Source: an uncultured beta proteobacterium (GTDB lineage: Bacteria; Pseudomonadota; Gammaproteobacteria; Burkholderiales; SG8-39). Taken from it: 40,961 bases of DNA. The stretch spans positions 1 to 40,961 of the forward strand of contig CAIYPG010000112.1 in NCBI GenBank assembly GCA_903928055.1. The letters are read 5' to 3'. Made by a program: the position numbers and the translations under genes. Below the pieces are notes generated by a model. The model ran no database searches. It was not told the origin of the DNA and saw only the letters and a list, made by a program, of their open reading frames with translations. Shown here piece by piece: positions 1-8,677 of this stretch (positions within the stretch are counted from its first letter, which is position 1; each line of letters starts with the position of its first letter).

Positions 1-175
1 CCGACAGTGATTCGACGTAGCGCCGCTGGCCTTCCGCATAGAGCGTGTCGAAGGCGAGTGAACTCTTGCCGGAACCTGACAAACCCGTGATCACGATCAG
101 CCGATTGCGCGGCAGATCGAGGCTCAGGTTCTTCAGGTTGTGGGTGCGGGCGCCGCGGATGCGGATCTGTTCCAT
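1..175 (-). CDS. uvrA: Excinuclease ABC subunit A, N-terminal fragment
   Basis: UvrA is the damage-sensing ATPase of nucleotide excision repair and acts with UvrB and UvrC in the cytoplasm. Only the first 58 codons lie in the window; the gene runs off the left edge. The translation opens [16 protein letters not shown] and has the first Walker A loop GLSGSGKSS at residues 31-39, then the [12 protein letters not shown] stretch typical of UvrA. The ATG at 173-175 fits the usual family start. It is divergent from the MFS gene at 250, and the 74-bp gap holds a LexA-like dyad. Identification is secure although partial. Confidence 0.95.
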   Translation of the reverse strand, partial: MEQIRIRGARTHNLKNLSLDLPRNRLIVITGLSGSGKSSLAFDTLYAEGQRRYVESLS

Positions 176-196
176 GCTCTGGGTGCAAAACCAAAC

Positions 197-212
197 CTGC
201 TAATATACGCAA
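197..212. promoter_or_regulatory. LexA/SOS-box-like dyad and extended -10 between uvrA and MFS gene
   Basis: CTG-N10-CAA spans 197-212, one base away from the LexA consensus CTG-N10-CAG; the minus strand reads TTG-N10-CAG. It lies 22 bp upstream of the uvrA start, and uvrA is a classic LexA target. The same stretch contains TGCTAATAT (198-206), an extended -10 for the rightward MFS gene. The half-site mismatch keeps this tentative. Confidence 0.35.
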
Positions 213-249
213 CTTCTCACGCAGCACGCCATAGAATTTCACCCCCCCA

Positions 250-1494
250 ATGACTGAACGCACGGCATCCGACCGGATGTCCCCCGTCGAATTGCGTGCC
301 GGCCTGTCGCTGGCCTCGCTGTTCGCGCTGCGCATGCTCGGGCTGTTCCTGATCCTGCCGGTGTTTGCCGTGCATGCCGTGCACCTGAAGGGCGGCGACA
401 GCCAGACCCTGGTGGGTATCGCGCTTGGGGCCTATGGGCTTACCCAGGGCGTGTTGCAGATTCCCTTTGGCATGGCTTCAGACCGTTACGGGCGCAAGCG
501 TGTGATCGTTTTCGGCCTGATCCTGTTTGCGATCGGCAGCTTCGTCGCGGCTTCTGCCACGGACATCTGGATCACCATCCTCGGGCGCGCCATCCAGGGT
601 ACCGGGGCAATCTCGGCGGCGGTGGTGGCACTCGCTGCGGACCTGACGCGCGACCAGCACCGCACCAAGGTGATGGCCATGATCGGCGCATCGATCGGCG
701 GCGTCTTCGCACTGTCGCTGATGGCCGCTCCTGCGCTGTACCGCGCGATCGGCATGGAAGGCCTGTTCATCCTTATCGGTGCACTGGCCATTGTGGCGAT
801 TGCGGTTGTGAAGTACGTGGTGCCGGCCGAGCCCGTGAAAAAGGCGTCGGGGGAGTCGCGTGGCGATGCGGGCGCGCTGGGCGTGGTGCTGCGTGACCTG
901 GAACTGCTGCGCCTCAACCTCGGCATCTTTGTGCTGCACATGGTGCAAATGACCATGTTTGTCGTGGTGCCGGTGGCGCTGGTGAAACAAGGCGGGCTGC
1001 CAGTCGAGGATCACTGGAAAGTCTATCTGCCGGTGGTGCTCGTATCGTTTGCCCTGATGGTGCCGCCGATGATGATGGCCGAGCGCCGCGGGCGCACCAA
1101 GCTCATGTTTGTCGGATCGATTGCGCTGCTGCTGCTCGTGCAGATCGGCTTTGCATTGTGGATTGATCACCTGGCTGCCGTGGTGGCGCTGCTGACGGCC
1201 TTTTTCGTGGCCTTCAACCTGCTGGAGGCGACGCTGCCGTCGCTCATCACGCGCGTGGCGCCCGAGTCCTCGCGTGGCACGGCCATTGGTGTGTACAACA
1301 CGACCCAGGCGCTGGGGCTGTTTGCCGGCGGTGCGGCCGGCGGCTGGCTGGCGCAGCACTGGGGCAATGTTTCAGTGTTTGTATTCGGAATGACGCTTGT
1401 TGCGTTATGGCTGTTGGTGGCTGCAGGAATGCGGGTCCCCGGACAGGGCGGCAGGGCGGGTAAACCGCTTGCGGCCGGTTCAGTGCAAAATTAG
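250..1494 (+). CDS. MFS transporter, drug-efflux-like (12 TM)
   Basis: A 414-residue inner-membrane protein with about 12 hydrophobic helices, typical of the major facilitator superfamily, DHA1-type exporters. The cytoplasmic loop 2-3 signature is visible as GMASDRYGRKRV near residues 74-85, and a hydrophilic central loop lies near residues 195-210 (PAEPVKKASGESRG). It probably exports small molecules with proton antiport, but nothing in the sequence fixes the substrate. The ATG at 250 follows a short leader with an extended -10 at 198-206. It is divergent from uvrA and upstream of ssb, a neighbourhood common in betaproteobacteria. Family assignment is firm; substrate is unknown. Confidence 0.88.
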   Translation: MTERTASDRMSPVELRAGLSLASLFALRMLGLFLILPVFAVHAVHLKGGDSQTLVGIALGAYGLTQGVLQIPFGMASDRYGRKRVIVFGLILFAIGSFVAASATDIWITILGRAIQGTGAISAAVVALAADLTRDQHRTKVMAMIGASIGGVFALSLMAAPALYRAIGMEGLFILIGALAIVAIAVVKYVVPAEPVKKASGESRGDAGALGVVLRDLELLRLNLGIFVLHMVQMTMFVVVPVALVKQGGLPVEDHWKVYLPVVLVSFALMVPPMMMAERRGRTKLMFVGSIALLLLVQIGFALWIDHLAAVVALLTAFFVAFNLLEATLPSLITRVAPESSRGTAIGVYNTTQALGLFAGGAAGGWLAQHWGNVSVFVFGMTLVALWLLVAAGMRVPGQGGRAGKPLAAGSVQN

Positions 1495-1504
1495 GGCGTT
1501 TGCC

Positions 1505-1523
1505 GCCGTCATGACGGGTTTTT
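1505..1523 (+). terminator. Possible short intrinsic terminator after the MFS gene
   Basis: The palindrome CCGTCATGACGG (1506-1517) is followed by G and five T residues (1519-1523), 11 bp after the MFS stop codon. The stem is only four pairs if CATG forms the loop, so termination efficiency is doubtful. Confidence 0.35.
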
Positions 1524-1644
1524 GCATCGTCGGCATCGCGAATGGGCAAACGAGCAATTGAGCAGGTAGTACGTACGTGAGTATGGGGGCTCTGGAAAGC
1601 ACAAACGGGCCTTCGTTTAATCAGAATCTTTCAGGGGGAACCCC

Positions 1645-2127
1645 ATGGCATCGGTCAACAAAGTCATCATCGTCGGCAATCTCGGCAAGGATCCGGAAAC
1701 CCGCTTTCTGCCCAGCGGCGACGCAGTCTGCAATTTCAGCGTGGCCACCACTGACAAGTGGAAGGACAAGGCCAGCGGCGAAATGAAGGAACAGACGGAG
1801 TGGCATCGCATCTCGTTCTTCGGACGCCTTGCGGAAATTGCCGGCGAGTACCTGAAGAAGGGCTCGCAGGTCTATATCGAGGGATCGCTGCGTACGCGCA
1901 AGTGGCAGGACAAGGATGGCAGCGATCGCTACAGCACCGAAATCCGCGGCGACGTGATGCAGATGCTGGGCAGCCGCCAGGGTGGTGGCATGGGTGACAG
2001 CGCTCCCCGTGACCGTGGTTCTGAAATGCGCGAGCCTGCCGCTGCTTCCACTGCAAGGCCTGCCTCCGCGGCGGGCAAGAAGCCGGCCGGCCAGTTCAAC
2101 GATCTGGACGACGACATTCCGTTCTGA
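1645..2127 (+). CDS. ssb: Single-stranded DNA-binding protein
   Basis: SSB coats single-stranded DNA during replication, repair and recombination and recruits partner proteins. The 160-residue product has the OB-fold core at about residues 1-110 ([18 protein letters not shown] at the start, then [14 protein letters not shown] and [12 protein letters not shown]), a Gly/Ser/Ala-rich linker, and the acidic C-terminal tip DDDIPF used for partner binding. Length is normal for the bacterial homotetrameric form. An AGGGGG ribosome binding site precedes the ATG at 1645. Its position near uvrA is typical of proteobacteria. Assignment is secure. Confidence 0.97.
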   Translation: MASVNKVIIVGNLGKDPETRFLPSGDAVCNFSVATTDKWKDKASGEMKEQTEWHRISFFGRLAEIAGEYLKKGSQVYIEGSLRTRKWQDKDGSDRYSTEIRGDVMQMLGSRQGGGMGDSAPRDRGSEMREPAAASTARPASAAGKKPAGQFNDLDDDIPF

Positions 2128-2259
2128 GCCGGGGTTGGTGCCCATGCCGCAGGGCAGGGCGCCTTGCAGTCGTGGCCGCCTGACCCGAAACCGGCCAACA
2201 AGCCTTGAAATTCCGGGGCTTGCGCCCATTTTGAAGGCGGGTTCGGGGCTCTGTTCGGG

Positions 2260-2265
2260 TATAAT
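2260..2265 (+). promoter_or_regulatory. Promoter -10 element for the FmdB-like gene
   Basis: A perfect TATAAT, preceded by GGG, lies 37 bp upstream of the ATG at 2302. No convincing -35 hexamer sits at 16-18 bp spacing; TTGAAG at 2231-2236 is too far away. Confidence 0.5.
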
Positions 2266-2301
2266 TCATCGTTTCGCATCAGACAGATACGCAGATACGC
2301 C

Positions 2302-2670
2302 ATGCCGATCTACGAATATCGTTGCTCCTCCTGCGGCGTCAAGAAAGAGCATCTGCAGAAGATCAGCGACCCCAAGCTCACCGTTTGCCCGGAATGTGGC
2401 AAGTCCACCTATGAGAAGCAACTGACGGCCGCCGGATTCCAGTTGAAGGGTTCCGGGTGGTATGTCACGGACTTCAAGGGCGGTTCCGCCACAACGTCCG
2501 TGCCGTCCAAGAAGGATGACGGCAGCGGCAAGGATGCTGCGGCCAAAGACGCGGGTTCAACGGATTCGGGCTCAAAAGAATCCGGCGCCAAGGACAGCGG
2601 GTCTGGTTCTTCCGCGTCCACGGCCGCACCCGCCGCAAGCACGTCCACGACACCGGCCAGCGGCACCTGA
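2302..2670 (+). CDS. FmdB-family zinc ribbon protein with low-complexity tail
   Basis: The first 55 residues form the FmdB/CxxC_CXXC_SSSS zinc ribbon: MPIYEYRCSSCG with C8 and C11, then VCPECG with C34 and C37. These four cysteines would bind one zinc ion. Residues from about 60 to 122 form a low-complexity, probably disordered tail of Ser, Ala, Lys, Asp and Gly repeats (KDSGSGSSAS-like). The molecular role of this family is not settled; homologues have been proposed as regulators. It lies between ssb and the DUF502 gene, upstream of aspS, as in many betaproteobacteria. Family assignment is strong, function unknown. Confidence 0.88.
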   Translation: MPIYEYRCSSCGVKKEHLQKISDPKLTVCPECGKSTYEKQLTAAGFQLKGSGWYVTDFKGGSATTSVPSKKDDGSGKDAAAKDAGSTDSGSKESGAKDSGSGSSASTAAPAASTSTTPASGT

Positions 2671-2756
2671 CGCAGCGGCCCTACACTGAACGCCAGACAT
2701 GCCTGCGTGGCACATGTCACGGACTGTCGCGATAGCGTCTGGCAATTGAAATTCCC

Positions 2757-3374
2757 ATGAAAAAATATCTCATCACCGGCCTGCTGATCTGGATTCCGCT
2801 GGCCATCACGATCTGGGTGCTGCAGCTCATCGTCAACACGATGGACCAGACGCTGTTGCTGGTGCCGCCGGACTGGCAGCCGAAAATGCGCATACCCGGC
2901 CTCGGCGTGGTGCTGACCGTGGTCGTGGTGCTGCTCACCGGTGTGCTGGCCTCCAACCTGATCGGGCAGAAGCTGCTCAGTTTCTGGGAGGCCATCCTCA
3001 AGCGCATTCCGGTGGTGAACTCCATTTACGGCGGCGTGAAGCAGGTGAGCGACACGCTGTTCTCTCCCGGGGGACAGGCGTTTCGCAAGGCGCTGCTGGT
3101 GCAGTACCCGCGCCAGGGCAGTTGGACGATTGCCTTCATGACCGGGCAGCCGGGTGGCGATGTGGCGAACCATCTGCAGGGCGACTATGTGAGCGTGTAT
3201 GTGCCCACGACGCCGAACCCGACCTCGGGATTCTTCCTGATGATGCCGAAGTCCGATGTGGTCGAACTCGACATGAGTGTCGATGAGGCTTTGAAGTACG
3301 TCATTTCCATGGGCGTGGTCACGCCCGGCAAGCGCCACGTCGGTGGCGAACCCGAATCAAGCGAGCAAGGTTGA
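2757..3374 (+). CDS. DUF502 family membrane protein
   Basis: A 205-residue protein with two N-terminal membrane segments, about residues 5-25 ([19 protein letters not shown]) and 52-75 ([20 protein letters not shown]), followed by a soluble domain containing the family hallmark [14 protein letters not shown] near residue 85. DUF502 proteins are conserved in proteobacteria and plants; no biochemical activity is established. The stop codon ends one base before the aspS start, so the two are probably co-transcribed and may be translationally coupled. No strong ribosome binding site is visible before its ATG. Confidence 0.9.
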   Translation: MKKYLITGLLIWIPLAITIWVLQLIVNTMDQTLLLVPPDWQPKMRIPGLGVVLTVVVVLLTGVLASNLIGQKLLSFWEAILKRIPVVNSIYGGVKQVSDTLFSPGGQAFRKALLVQYPRQGSWTIAFMTGQPGGDVANHLQGDYVSVYVPTTPNPTSGFFLMMPKSDVVELDMSVDEALKYVISMGVVTPGKRHVGGEPESSEQG

Positions 3375-3375
3375 T

Positions 3376-5151
3376 ATGAGAACCCATTACTGCGGCCTCG
3401 TCGGCACGGCCGACCTCGGCAAGACTGTCACCCTGTTTGGCTGGGCGCACCGCCGCCGCGATCATGGGGGTGTGATCTTCATCGACCTGCGCGATCGCGA
3501 AGGCCTCGTCCAGGTGGTGAGCGACCCGGATCGCAAGGAAACCTTTGCCAATGCCGAGCGCATCCGCGGCGAATACGTGATCAAGGTCACCGGCCTGGTG
3601 AGGAAGCGCCCGGAAGGCACGTCGAACCCGAACCTGCACAGTGGCGAGATCGAAGTGCTGGCGCATGACATCGAAATCCTCAATGCCGCGCTGACGCCGC
3701 CGTTCCAGATCGATGATGACAACCTGTCGGAGACGGTGCGCCTGACGCATCGCGTCATCGACCTGCGCCGCCCGCAGATGCAGAAAAACATGATGCTGCG
3801 TTACAAGGTCGCCATGGCGGTGCGCCGCTACCTCGATGCACAGGGCTTCATCGACATTGAGACGCCGATGCTGACCAAGTCCACGCCCGAGGGCGCCCGC
3901 GACTACCTGGTGCCCTCGCGCGTGCACGACGGCCAGTTCTTCGCGCTGCCGCAGTCGCCGCAATTGTTCAAGCAGATGCTGATGGTGTCGGGATTTGACC
4001 GTTATTACCAGATCACCAAGTGCTTCCGCGACGAAGACCTGCGCGCGGACCGCCAGCCCGAATTCACACAGATCGACTGCGAGACCTCGTTCCTCACGGA
4101 GGAGGAAATCCGCGCGATCTTCGAGGGCATGACGCGCTCGGTGTTCAAGGAGGCGATCGGCGTGGATCTTCCCGACCCGTTCCCGGTCATGGGCTATCGA
4201 GAGGCCATGCTGCGCTATGGCTCGGACAAGCCCGACATGCGCGTGCATCTGCAATTCACCGAACTCACCGACGTGATGAAGAAGGTCGAGTTCAAGGTGT
4301 TCTCGGGCGCGGCCAACGCGCCTAGCGGACGCGTCGCCGGGTTGCTGGTCCCCAAAGGGGCTGAACTGACGCGCGGCGAAATCGACGCCTACACCGAGTT
4401 TGTCGGCATCTACGGTGCCAAGGGCCTGGCCTACATCAAGTTCAACGAACTGGCGAAGGGCCGCGAAGGCATGCAGTCGCCCATTGTCAAGAACCTGTCC
4501 GATGAGGCGCTGAACAGGATCGTTGAACTGTCGGGCGCGAAAGATGGTGACCTGATGTTCTTCGGCGCCGGCAGCGCGAAGATCGTCAATGACGCGCTGG
4601 GGGCATTGCGCGTGAAGGTCGGTCACGAAAAGGGCATTGCTTCGAAGGAATGGAAGCCGCTTTGGGTCGTGGATTTTCCGATGTTCGAATACGACGAGGA
4701 CGAGAAGCGCTGGAATGCCATGCATCACCCCTTCACCGCGCCCAAGGACGGACACGAGGATTACCTCGACAGCGATCCGGGCAAGGCCGTGGCCAAGGCC
4801 TACGACCTAGTGCTGAATGGTTGGGAGATGGGTGGCGGCTCGGTGCGTATCCACAAGGAAGACGTGCAGTCCAAGGTGTTTCGTGCCCTGGGCATTGGTG
4901 CCGAGGAGGCGCAGCTCAAGTTCGGCTTCCTGCTCGATGCACTGCAGTATGGCGCACCGCCGCATGGCGGCATCGCCTTCGGCCTCGACCGCATGGTGAC
5001 GTTGATGACCGGCGCCGAGTCGATCCGCGACGTGATCGCTTTCCCGAAGACGCAGCGCGCGCAGTGCCTCCTTACCCAGGCACCATCTCCGGTGGACGAA
5101 AAGCAGTTGCGCGAACTGCATATCCGCCTGAGGAATGTCGAGAAGGCCTGA
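3376..5151 (+). CDS. aspS: Aspartyl-tRNA synthetase
   Basis: Class II synthetase charging tRNA-Asp (in many betaproteobacteria also tRNA-Asn, feeding the amidotransferase route). From the ATG at 3376 the product is 591 residues, the usual bacterial length, and opens [10 protein letters not shown], matching family N-termini; an upstream in-frame ATG at 3343 would add 11 residues overlapping the DUF502 gene and is less likely. The N-terminal OB anticodon-binding domain (about 1-110, [20 protein letters not shown]) is followed by the catalytic core with motif 2 ([18 protein letters not shown]) and motif 3 ([13 protein letters not shown]), with the bacterial GAD insertion between. It sits one base after DUF502. 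Confidence 0.97.
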   Translation: MRTHYCGLVGTADLGKTVTLFGWAHRRRDHGGVIFIDLRDREGLVQVVSDPDRKETFANAERIRGEYVIKVTGLVRKRPEGTSNPNLHSGEIEVLAHDIEILNAALTPPFQIDDDNLSETVRLTHRVIDLRRPQMQKNMMLRYKVAMAVRRYLDAQGFIDIETPMLTKSTPEGARDYLVPSRVHDGQFFALPQSPQLFKQMLMVSGFDRYYQITKCFRDEDLRADRQPEFTQIDCETSFLTEEEIRAIFEGMTRSVFKEAIGVDLPDPFPVMGYREAMLRYGSDKPDMRVHLQFTELTDVMKKVEFKVFSGAANAPSGRVAGLLVPKGAELTRGEIDAYTEFVGIYGAKGLAYIKFNELAKGREGMQSPIVKNLSDEALNRIVELSGAKDGDLMFFGAGSAKIVNDALGALRVKVGHEKGIASKEWKPLWVVDFPMFEYDEDEKRWNAMHHPFTAPKDGHEDYLDSDPGKAVAKAYDLVLNGWEMGGGSVRIHKEDVQSKVFRALGIGAEEAQLKFGFLLDALQYGAPPHGGIAFGLDRMVTLMTGAESIRDVIAFPKTQRAQCLLTQAPSPVDEKQLRELHIRLRNVEKA

Positions 5152-5183
5152 TTTTCTTATCAGCAACAAGAAGGTTTACGCAA

Positions 5184-5540
5184 ATGAGCAAGCTTATTGT
5201 TGCGTTGGGCGCATTGGTGATTGCTGTGTTCGCAGTGTTGGCGAATGGCCAGGGCAATCCGGGGAGTGTCTCTTCCTCCCAATTGCCCTTGGAGGCGCAT
5301 GGGGTACTCGCGCAGATAAAAAGAGGAGGGTCATTTGCCTATCCTCAAGATGGTGGCGTATTCGGCAATCGCGAACGGCTGTTACCGTCGCAGCCAAATG
5401 GTTATTACCGCGAATACACCGTGCCCACTCCAGGTTCGCGTGACCGCGGGGCGCGACGTATTATTTCGGGTGGTTCGCCTCCTTCAGAGTTCTTCTATAC
5501 CGACAACCATTACAGCAGTTTCAGTCGCATACGGGAGTAG
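5184..5540 (+). CDS. Secreted barnase-type ribonuclease (RNase N1/T1 family)
   Basis: A 118-residue precursor with a hydrophobic N-terminal export signal (about residues 1-22) and a C-terminal domain of the guanyl-specific microbial RNase family (PF00545). Barnase landmarks are visible: FGNRERLLP (60-68), catalytic Glu77 in YYREYTV, basic residues Arg86/Arg91/Arg92 and catalytic His109 in YTDNHYSSF, ending SRIRE. It would cleave RNA outside the cytoplasm or in a target cell. The barstar-like gene starts two bases after its stop, so enzyme and inhibitor are co-expressed. Length is close to other members. It may be a competition toxin or a scavenging RNase. Confidence 0.87.
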   Translation: MSKLIVALGALVIAVFAVLANGQGNPGSVSSSQLPLEAHGVLAQIKRGGSFAYPQDGGVFGNRERLLPSQPNGYYREYTVPTPGSRDRGARRIISGGSPPSEFFYTDNHYSSFSRIRE

Positions 5541-5542
5541 GC

Positions 5543-5986
5543 ATGGACACCAATGCAATGAAGTGGCTGAATGATTCCGGCAAGGCCGGCGTGTTCCATC
5601 TCACCGCCGATCCCCGGGAACTGGCCCAAGCCGCTGCTGCAGCGGGTCTAGCGGTCTACCGTCTCGACATCGGTCATGCCCACGACAAAGGTGACTTCCT
5701 GCGCGACGTGTCGCAGGCGATGAAATTTCCCGCGACTTTCGGCAACAACTGGGATGCTTTCGCGGATTGCCTGAAGGATCTGTCCTGGAATGAGGCCCGG
5801 GGCTGGGTCGTGATCCTGGAGAAGAGCAAACATTTCTGCGCTGGCCACCATCATGAATTCAAGGAAGCCATGGAAATCATGGCGGAGGCCGCCGAGTTTT
5901 GGAAAACGCAGGGCAAGCCACTGTGGACGCTGATCGGCGGGCCCGATGGATGGGAATCCGGCTGGAGCAAGATGCCTTCGGCCTGA
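5543..5986 (+). CDS. Barstar-family RNase inhibitor
   Basis: A 147-residue cytoplasmic protein whose central region (about 25-125) matches the barstar family (PF01337): AAAGLAVYRLDIGHAHDKGDFL, then KFPATFGNNWDAFADCLKDL, the FGxNWDA motif lying in the inhibitor helix region, and WVVILEKS. It is longer than Bacillus barstar (90 residues) because of N- and C-terminal extensions. The gene starts two bases after the RNase gene, an arrangement expected for an immunity protein. It presumably neutralises enzyme that fails to be exported. Binding of this particular partner is inferred from adjacency. Confidence 0.9.
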   Translation: MDTNAMKWLNDSGKAGVFHLTADPRELAQAAAAAGLAVYRLDIGHAHDKGDFLRDVSQAMKFPATFGNNWDAFADCLKDLSWNEARGWVVILEKSKHFCAGHHHEFKEAMEIMAEAAEFWKTQGKPLWTLIGGPDGWESGWSKMPSA

Positions 5987-6000
5987 GGCAACGAGCGGCG

Positions 6001-6474
6001 ATGAGCGACATTTCCGCAGAGACTGCGCCGCATTACAAGATTCCCCGCTCGGTGCTGGTCGTGATCCACACCACGGCACTCGATGTTCTGATGATGGAAC
6101 GCACCACCTGGCCCGGCTTCTGGCAGTCGGTGACGGGCAGTCTGGAACGCGAGGACGAGCCCCTGCGGGATGCCGCGATCCGCGAGGTGCATGAGGAGAC
6201 CGGGCTGGATGCCGCGCGCTTCCGTTTGACCGACTGGCAGCAGTCTCATTACTTCGACATTTTCCGCAAGCACCAGTCGCGCTATGCGCCCGGCGTCACG
6301 CGCAATCTCGAGCATGTATTCGGCCTGGAGCTGCCTGCGCCGATGGATGTGCAGCTTGCTCCGGGGGAGCATACGGCCTGGCGCTGGCTGCCGTGGCGGG
6401 ATGCGGCGGCATTGACGATATCCACGACGAATCGCGATGCCATCCTTGCCTTGCCGGGGCGCGTCGGAAAGTAA
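6001..6474 (+). CDS. nudB: Dihydroneopterin triphosphate diphosphatase (Nudix)
   Basis: Removes pyrophosphate from dihydroneopterin triphosphate in folate synthesis. The 157-residue product begins MSDISAETAPHYKIPRSVLV and carries the Nudix box at about residues 40-63, opening TGSLEREDEPLRDAAIRE and continuing HEETGL. The spacing from the first Gly to the REVHEE core is one residue longer than the textbook Nudix box; as I recall, betaproteobacterial NudB proteins share this. A start at 5899 would overlap the barstar gene, so the ATG at 6001, 14 bp after the barstar stop, is preferred. Location near aspS supports the NudB call over a generic Nudix hydrolase. Confidence 0.85.
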   Translation: MSDISAETAPHYKIPRSVLVVIHTTALDVLMMERTTWPGFWQSVTGSLEREDEPLRDAAIREVHEETGLDAARFRLTDWQQSHYFDIFRKHQSRYAPGVTRNLEHVFGLELPAPMDVQLAPGEHTAWRWLPWRDAAALTISTTNRDAILALPGRVGK

Positions 6475-6477
6475 GCC

Positions 6478-6966
6478 GTGCGAGCGACCGTGCCAGGGAT
6501 CGTGCGATTGACAGTGATCCTCGCAGCGTTGCCCCTGTTGACAGCGTGCGAGCCCGGCTGCGAAATCATTGCCGCCGGGACGTTCGAGCGCATCGACAAT
6601 CCCCGCCTGAAGGCTTCGCTGGATTCGACTGAAGGCCTGTTCCCGAACCTTGCGCCCTATCGATTTGTCAACGAGACTGACGAGCTCGAGGCGCGCATCG
6701 GCGGCGGATTCGGATTTCAATATGCGCTGACCGGTTTCATGGAGCGCAAGGATGTGACCGCGACGCTGTGGCATCCGGCGATCAAGGATGAAAAGGGTGA
6801 GCTGTCGACCAGCCTTGTCACGCCCTGGAATCCGAACCGCGACAGCATCACCTGGTGGTTCACGCGCGAAGAGGAGCTGGTGCCTGGCGACTGGACACTG
6901 CGCATCGAACACCAGGGCAGGGCGATCTGCGAAAAGACCTTCAGGGTGCGCAAGCCCAATGTGTAA
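6478..6966 (+). CDS. Putative lipoprotein, possibly DUF3859-like
   Basis: A 162-residue product starting at a GTG three bases after nudB. Residues 9-24 form a lipoprotein signal with lipobox LTAC (Cys24 as the acylated residue). The mature part ends with ITWWFTREEELVPGDW and a TLRIEHQGRAICEKTFRV strand pair, reminiscent of DUF3859 beta-sandwich proteins, but I am not certain of the family. It is probably anchored in the cell envelope. Close spacing suggests co-transcription with nudB. Function is unknown. Confidence 0.72.
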   Translation: MRATVPGIVRLTVILAALPLLTACEPGCEIIAAGTFERIDNPRLKASLDSTEGLFPNLAPYRFVNETDELEARIGGGFGFQYALTGFMERKDVTATLWHPAIKDEKGELSTSLVTPWNPNRDSITWWFTREEELVPGDWTLRIEHQGRAICEKTFRVRKPNV

Positions 6967-6998
6967 TATCTTGAACCCTTTGCCATGACCGTTTCATC

Positions 6999-7409
6999 AT
7001 GACTGCACCGTTGCCATTTCCGCCCGAGAGCGAGATCGAGTTCACCGCCATCCGCGCCCAGGGCGCGGGCGGGCAGAACGTCAACAAGGTGTCGAATGCC
7101 ATCCACCTGCGCTTCGACATTGCCGCTTCATCGCTGCCCGAGGCGCTCAAGGCGCGCATGCTGGCCCTGCGCGACCAGCGCATCAATTCCGAAGGCGTGG
7201 TGGTGATCAAGTCGCAGCAGTACCGCAGCCTTGAGAAGAATCGCGAGGAGTCCATGGCGCGGCTGCGCGAACTCATCGCCGCGGCCGCCTTTGTGCCGAA
7301 GGCACGCCGCGCGACCAAGCCGACAAAGTCTTCGCAGCGAAAGCGCGTGGACAGCAAGGTCCAGCGCGGCCAGACCAAGGCGGCGCGCCGGCGCGTCCGG
7401 GACGACTAG
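6999..7409 (+). CDS. arfB: Alternative ribosome-rescue factor, peptidyl-tRNA hydrolase
   Basis: ArfB (YaeJ) releases nascent peptides from ribosomes stalled on mRNA lacking a stop codon. The 136-residue product carries the class I release-factor GGQ loop at residues 24-26 in RAQGAGGQNVNKV, with no stop-codon-recognition domain. The C-terminal third is strongly basic (KPTKSSQRKRVDSKVQ and RRRVRDD), matching the tail known to thread into the empty mRNA channel. Length agrees with E. coli ArfB (140). It is the last gene of the rightward housekeeping block and converges on a Bug receptor gene. Confidence 0.93.
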   Translation: MTAPLPFPPESEIEFTAIRAQGAGGQNVNKVSNAIHLRFDIAASSLPEALKARMLALRDQRINSEGVVVIKSQQYRSLEKNREESMARLRELIAAAAFVPKARRATKPTKSSQRKRVDSKVQRGQTKAARRRVRDD

Positions 7410-7419
7410 CCTCTGGCCA

Positions 7420-7437
7420 TCCCGCGCGCTGGCGGGA
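7420..7437. terminator. Hairpin between convergent arfB and Bug receptor gene
   Basis: TCCCGC (7420-7425), a six-base loop and GCGGGA (7432-7437), followed by ATTT on the plus strand. It sits between two convergent stop codons, where a shared terminator would be expected; the T-run is short. Confidence 0.35.
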
Positions 7438-7441
7438 ATTT

Positions 7442-8446
7442 CTAGAGCGGCTGCGGCTTGATCCCTGCAGCCTTCACCACGTCGGCCCACATGCCCAGCT
7501 CGTGACTGATCACCGCCCCCATTTCCTCTGGCGTATTGGCCACTGCATAGGCTCCCTGCTCATTGAACAGCTTCGTGATGTCGGGCGTCTTGAGGATCTT
7601 GATGGTTTCTGCGGCAATGCGGTCGATGACGGGCTTCGGCGTGCCTGCGGGCGCGAGCAGGCCGTACCAGGAGCCGACCTCGTAGCCGGGCATGCCCAGC
7701 TCGGCGAAGGTGGGGATGTCGGGAATCGCGACCAGGCGCTGCGTGCCGCCATTGCCGATGGCGCGCACCCGGCCGTCCTTGAGGGCGCCCGCGATGACGC
7801 CGACATTCACCAGGAACATGTCCACCTCACCGGCCAGAACCGCGGCATAGGCCGGTCCGCTGCCCTTGTACGGGATGTGCTGCACCTTGATGCCCGCTTT
7901 CAGCTGCATTAGTTCGATGCCGAGCAGGCCGATGCTGCTGCCGGCCGAGCCCCAGTTGATCTTGCCGGGATTGGCCTTGGCATAGGCAATGATTTCCTGC
8001 AGGTTGCGGGCCGGAAAATTGCCGCGCACGGTCAGGATCAGCGGCGCATTGGCAATGATCGTGATGGGCGCAAAGCCCTTGGGCGATTCGTAGGGCAGGT
8101 TCGTGAACAGGCTGGGATTGATGGCCTGGGTGCTGCCCGAGCCGAGCAGCAGGGTGTAGCCATCGGGGGCGGCCCGAGCTACGTTCTGGACGGCGACGAT
8201 GCCGCCGCTGCTGCCCTGGTTTTCGTAGAGGATGGGCTGGCCCAGCGCGTCGCCCAGCTTCAGTGCCACCGGTCGCGCCACGACATCGGCGCCGCCCCCG
8301 GCGGCATAGGGAACCAGCAGTCGTATGGGTTTCGCAGGAAATCTGGCCGCGGTGCTTTGCGCCATGACCGGGGAAGACAACAGGGAACAAACTGCAGCCG
8401 CAAGCAATGTTGCAGCCGACGTCCTGGAAAATGCGCGCCTGAACAT
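7442..8446 (-). CDS. Bug-family tripartite tricarboxylate receptor
   Basis: Periplasmic solute-binding receptor of the Bug/TctC family (PF03401), 334 residues. Residues 1-30 form a Sec signal ending VMA-Q. The mature domain shows PAKPIRLLVPYAAGGGADVVAR, AAPDGYTLLLGSGS and VQHIPYKGSGPAYAAVLAGEVD, the standard family landmarks. It carries an Asp in the GGxADxxAR loop, unlike three of the other receptors here. An AAGGAGG site lies just upstream of its ATG. It is divergent from the MaoC-like gene. Ligand is unknown; characterised members bind citrate, glutamate, aspartate, nicotinate or terephthalate-type acids. No TctA/TctB genes are nearby. Confidence 0.92.
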   Translation of the reverse strand: MFRRAFSRTSAATLLAAAVCSLLSSPVMAQSTAARFPAKPIRLLVPYAAGGGADVVARPVALKLGDALGQPILYENQGSSGGIVAVQNVARAAPDGYTLLLGSGSTQAINPSLFTNLPYESPKGFAPITIIANAPLILTVRGNFPARNLQEIIAYAKANPGKINWGSAGSSIGLLGIELMQLKAGIKVQHIPYKGSGPAYAAVLAGEVDMFLVNVGVIAGALKDGRVRAIGNGGTQRLVAIPDIPTFAELGMPGYEVGSWYGLLAPAGTPKPVIDRIAAETIKILKTPDITKLFNEQGAYAVANTPEEMGAVISHELGMWADVVKAAGIKPQPL

Positions 8447-8601
8447 GGTGCTCCTCCTTTGCAGTACGGGCGGCGGCAGTGTGGCCTGCCTTGGCGCCCG
8501 CGGTTGCCCGGTCTGATGGACCGGTGGAGTGACTATATCGCAGGACGCATCCGTTCGTGCACCAAGCCATGATCCCGGCCTGCCCGGAAAGGGCCAGCCG
8601 T

Positions 8602-8607
8602 TACAAT
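8602..8607 (+). promoter_or_regulatory. Possible -10 element for the MaoC-like gene
   Basis: TACAAT lies 70 bp upstream of the ATG at 8678. The leader between them holds two tandem copies of CGCACCATCA (8623-8642). No clear -35 was found. Confidence 0.3.
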
Positions 8608-8677
8608 GTGCGCCAATACGAACGCACCATCACGCACCATCACGCAAAATCGCGACAGCACAATCGAGGAGGATGAC

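Noticed and set aside
3319..4755. Leftward 478-codon reading frame
   Set aside because: Antisense to aspS, which is certain.
8623..8642. Tandem repeat of CGCACCATCA in the MaoC-like leader
   Set aside because: Only two copies of a 10-bp unit; too little to claim a regulatory or repeat element.
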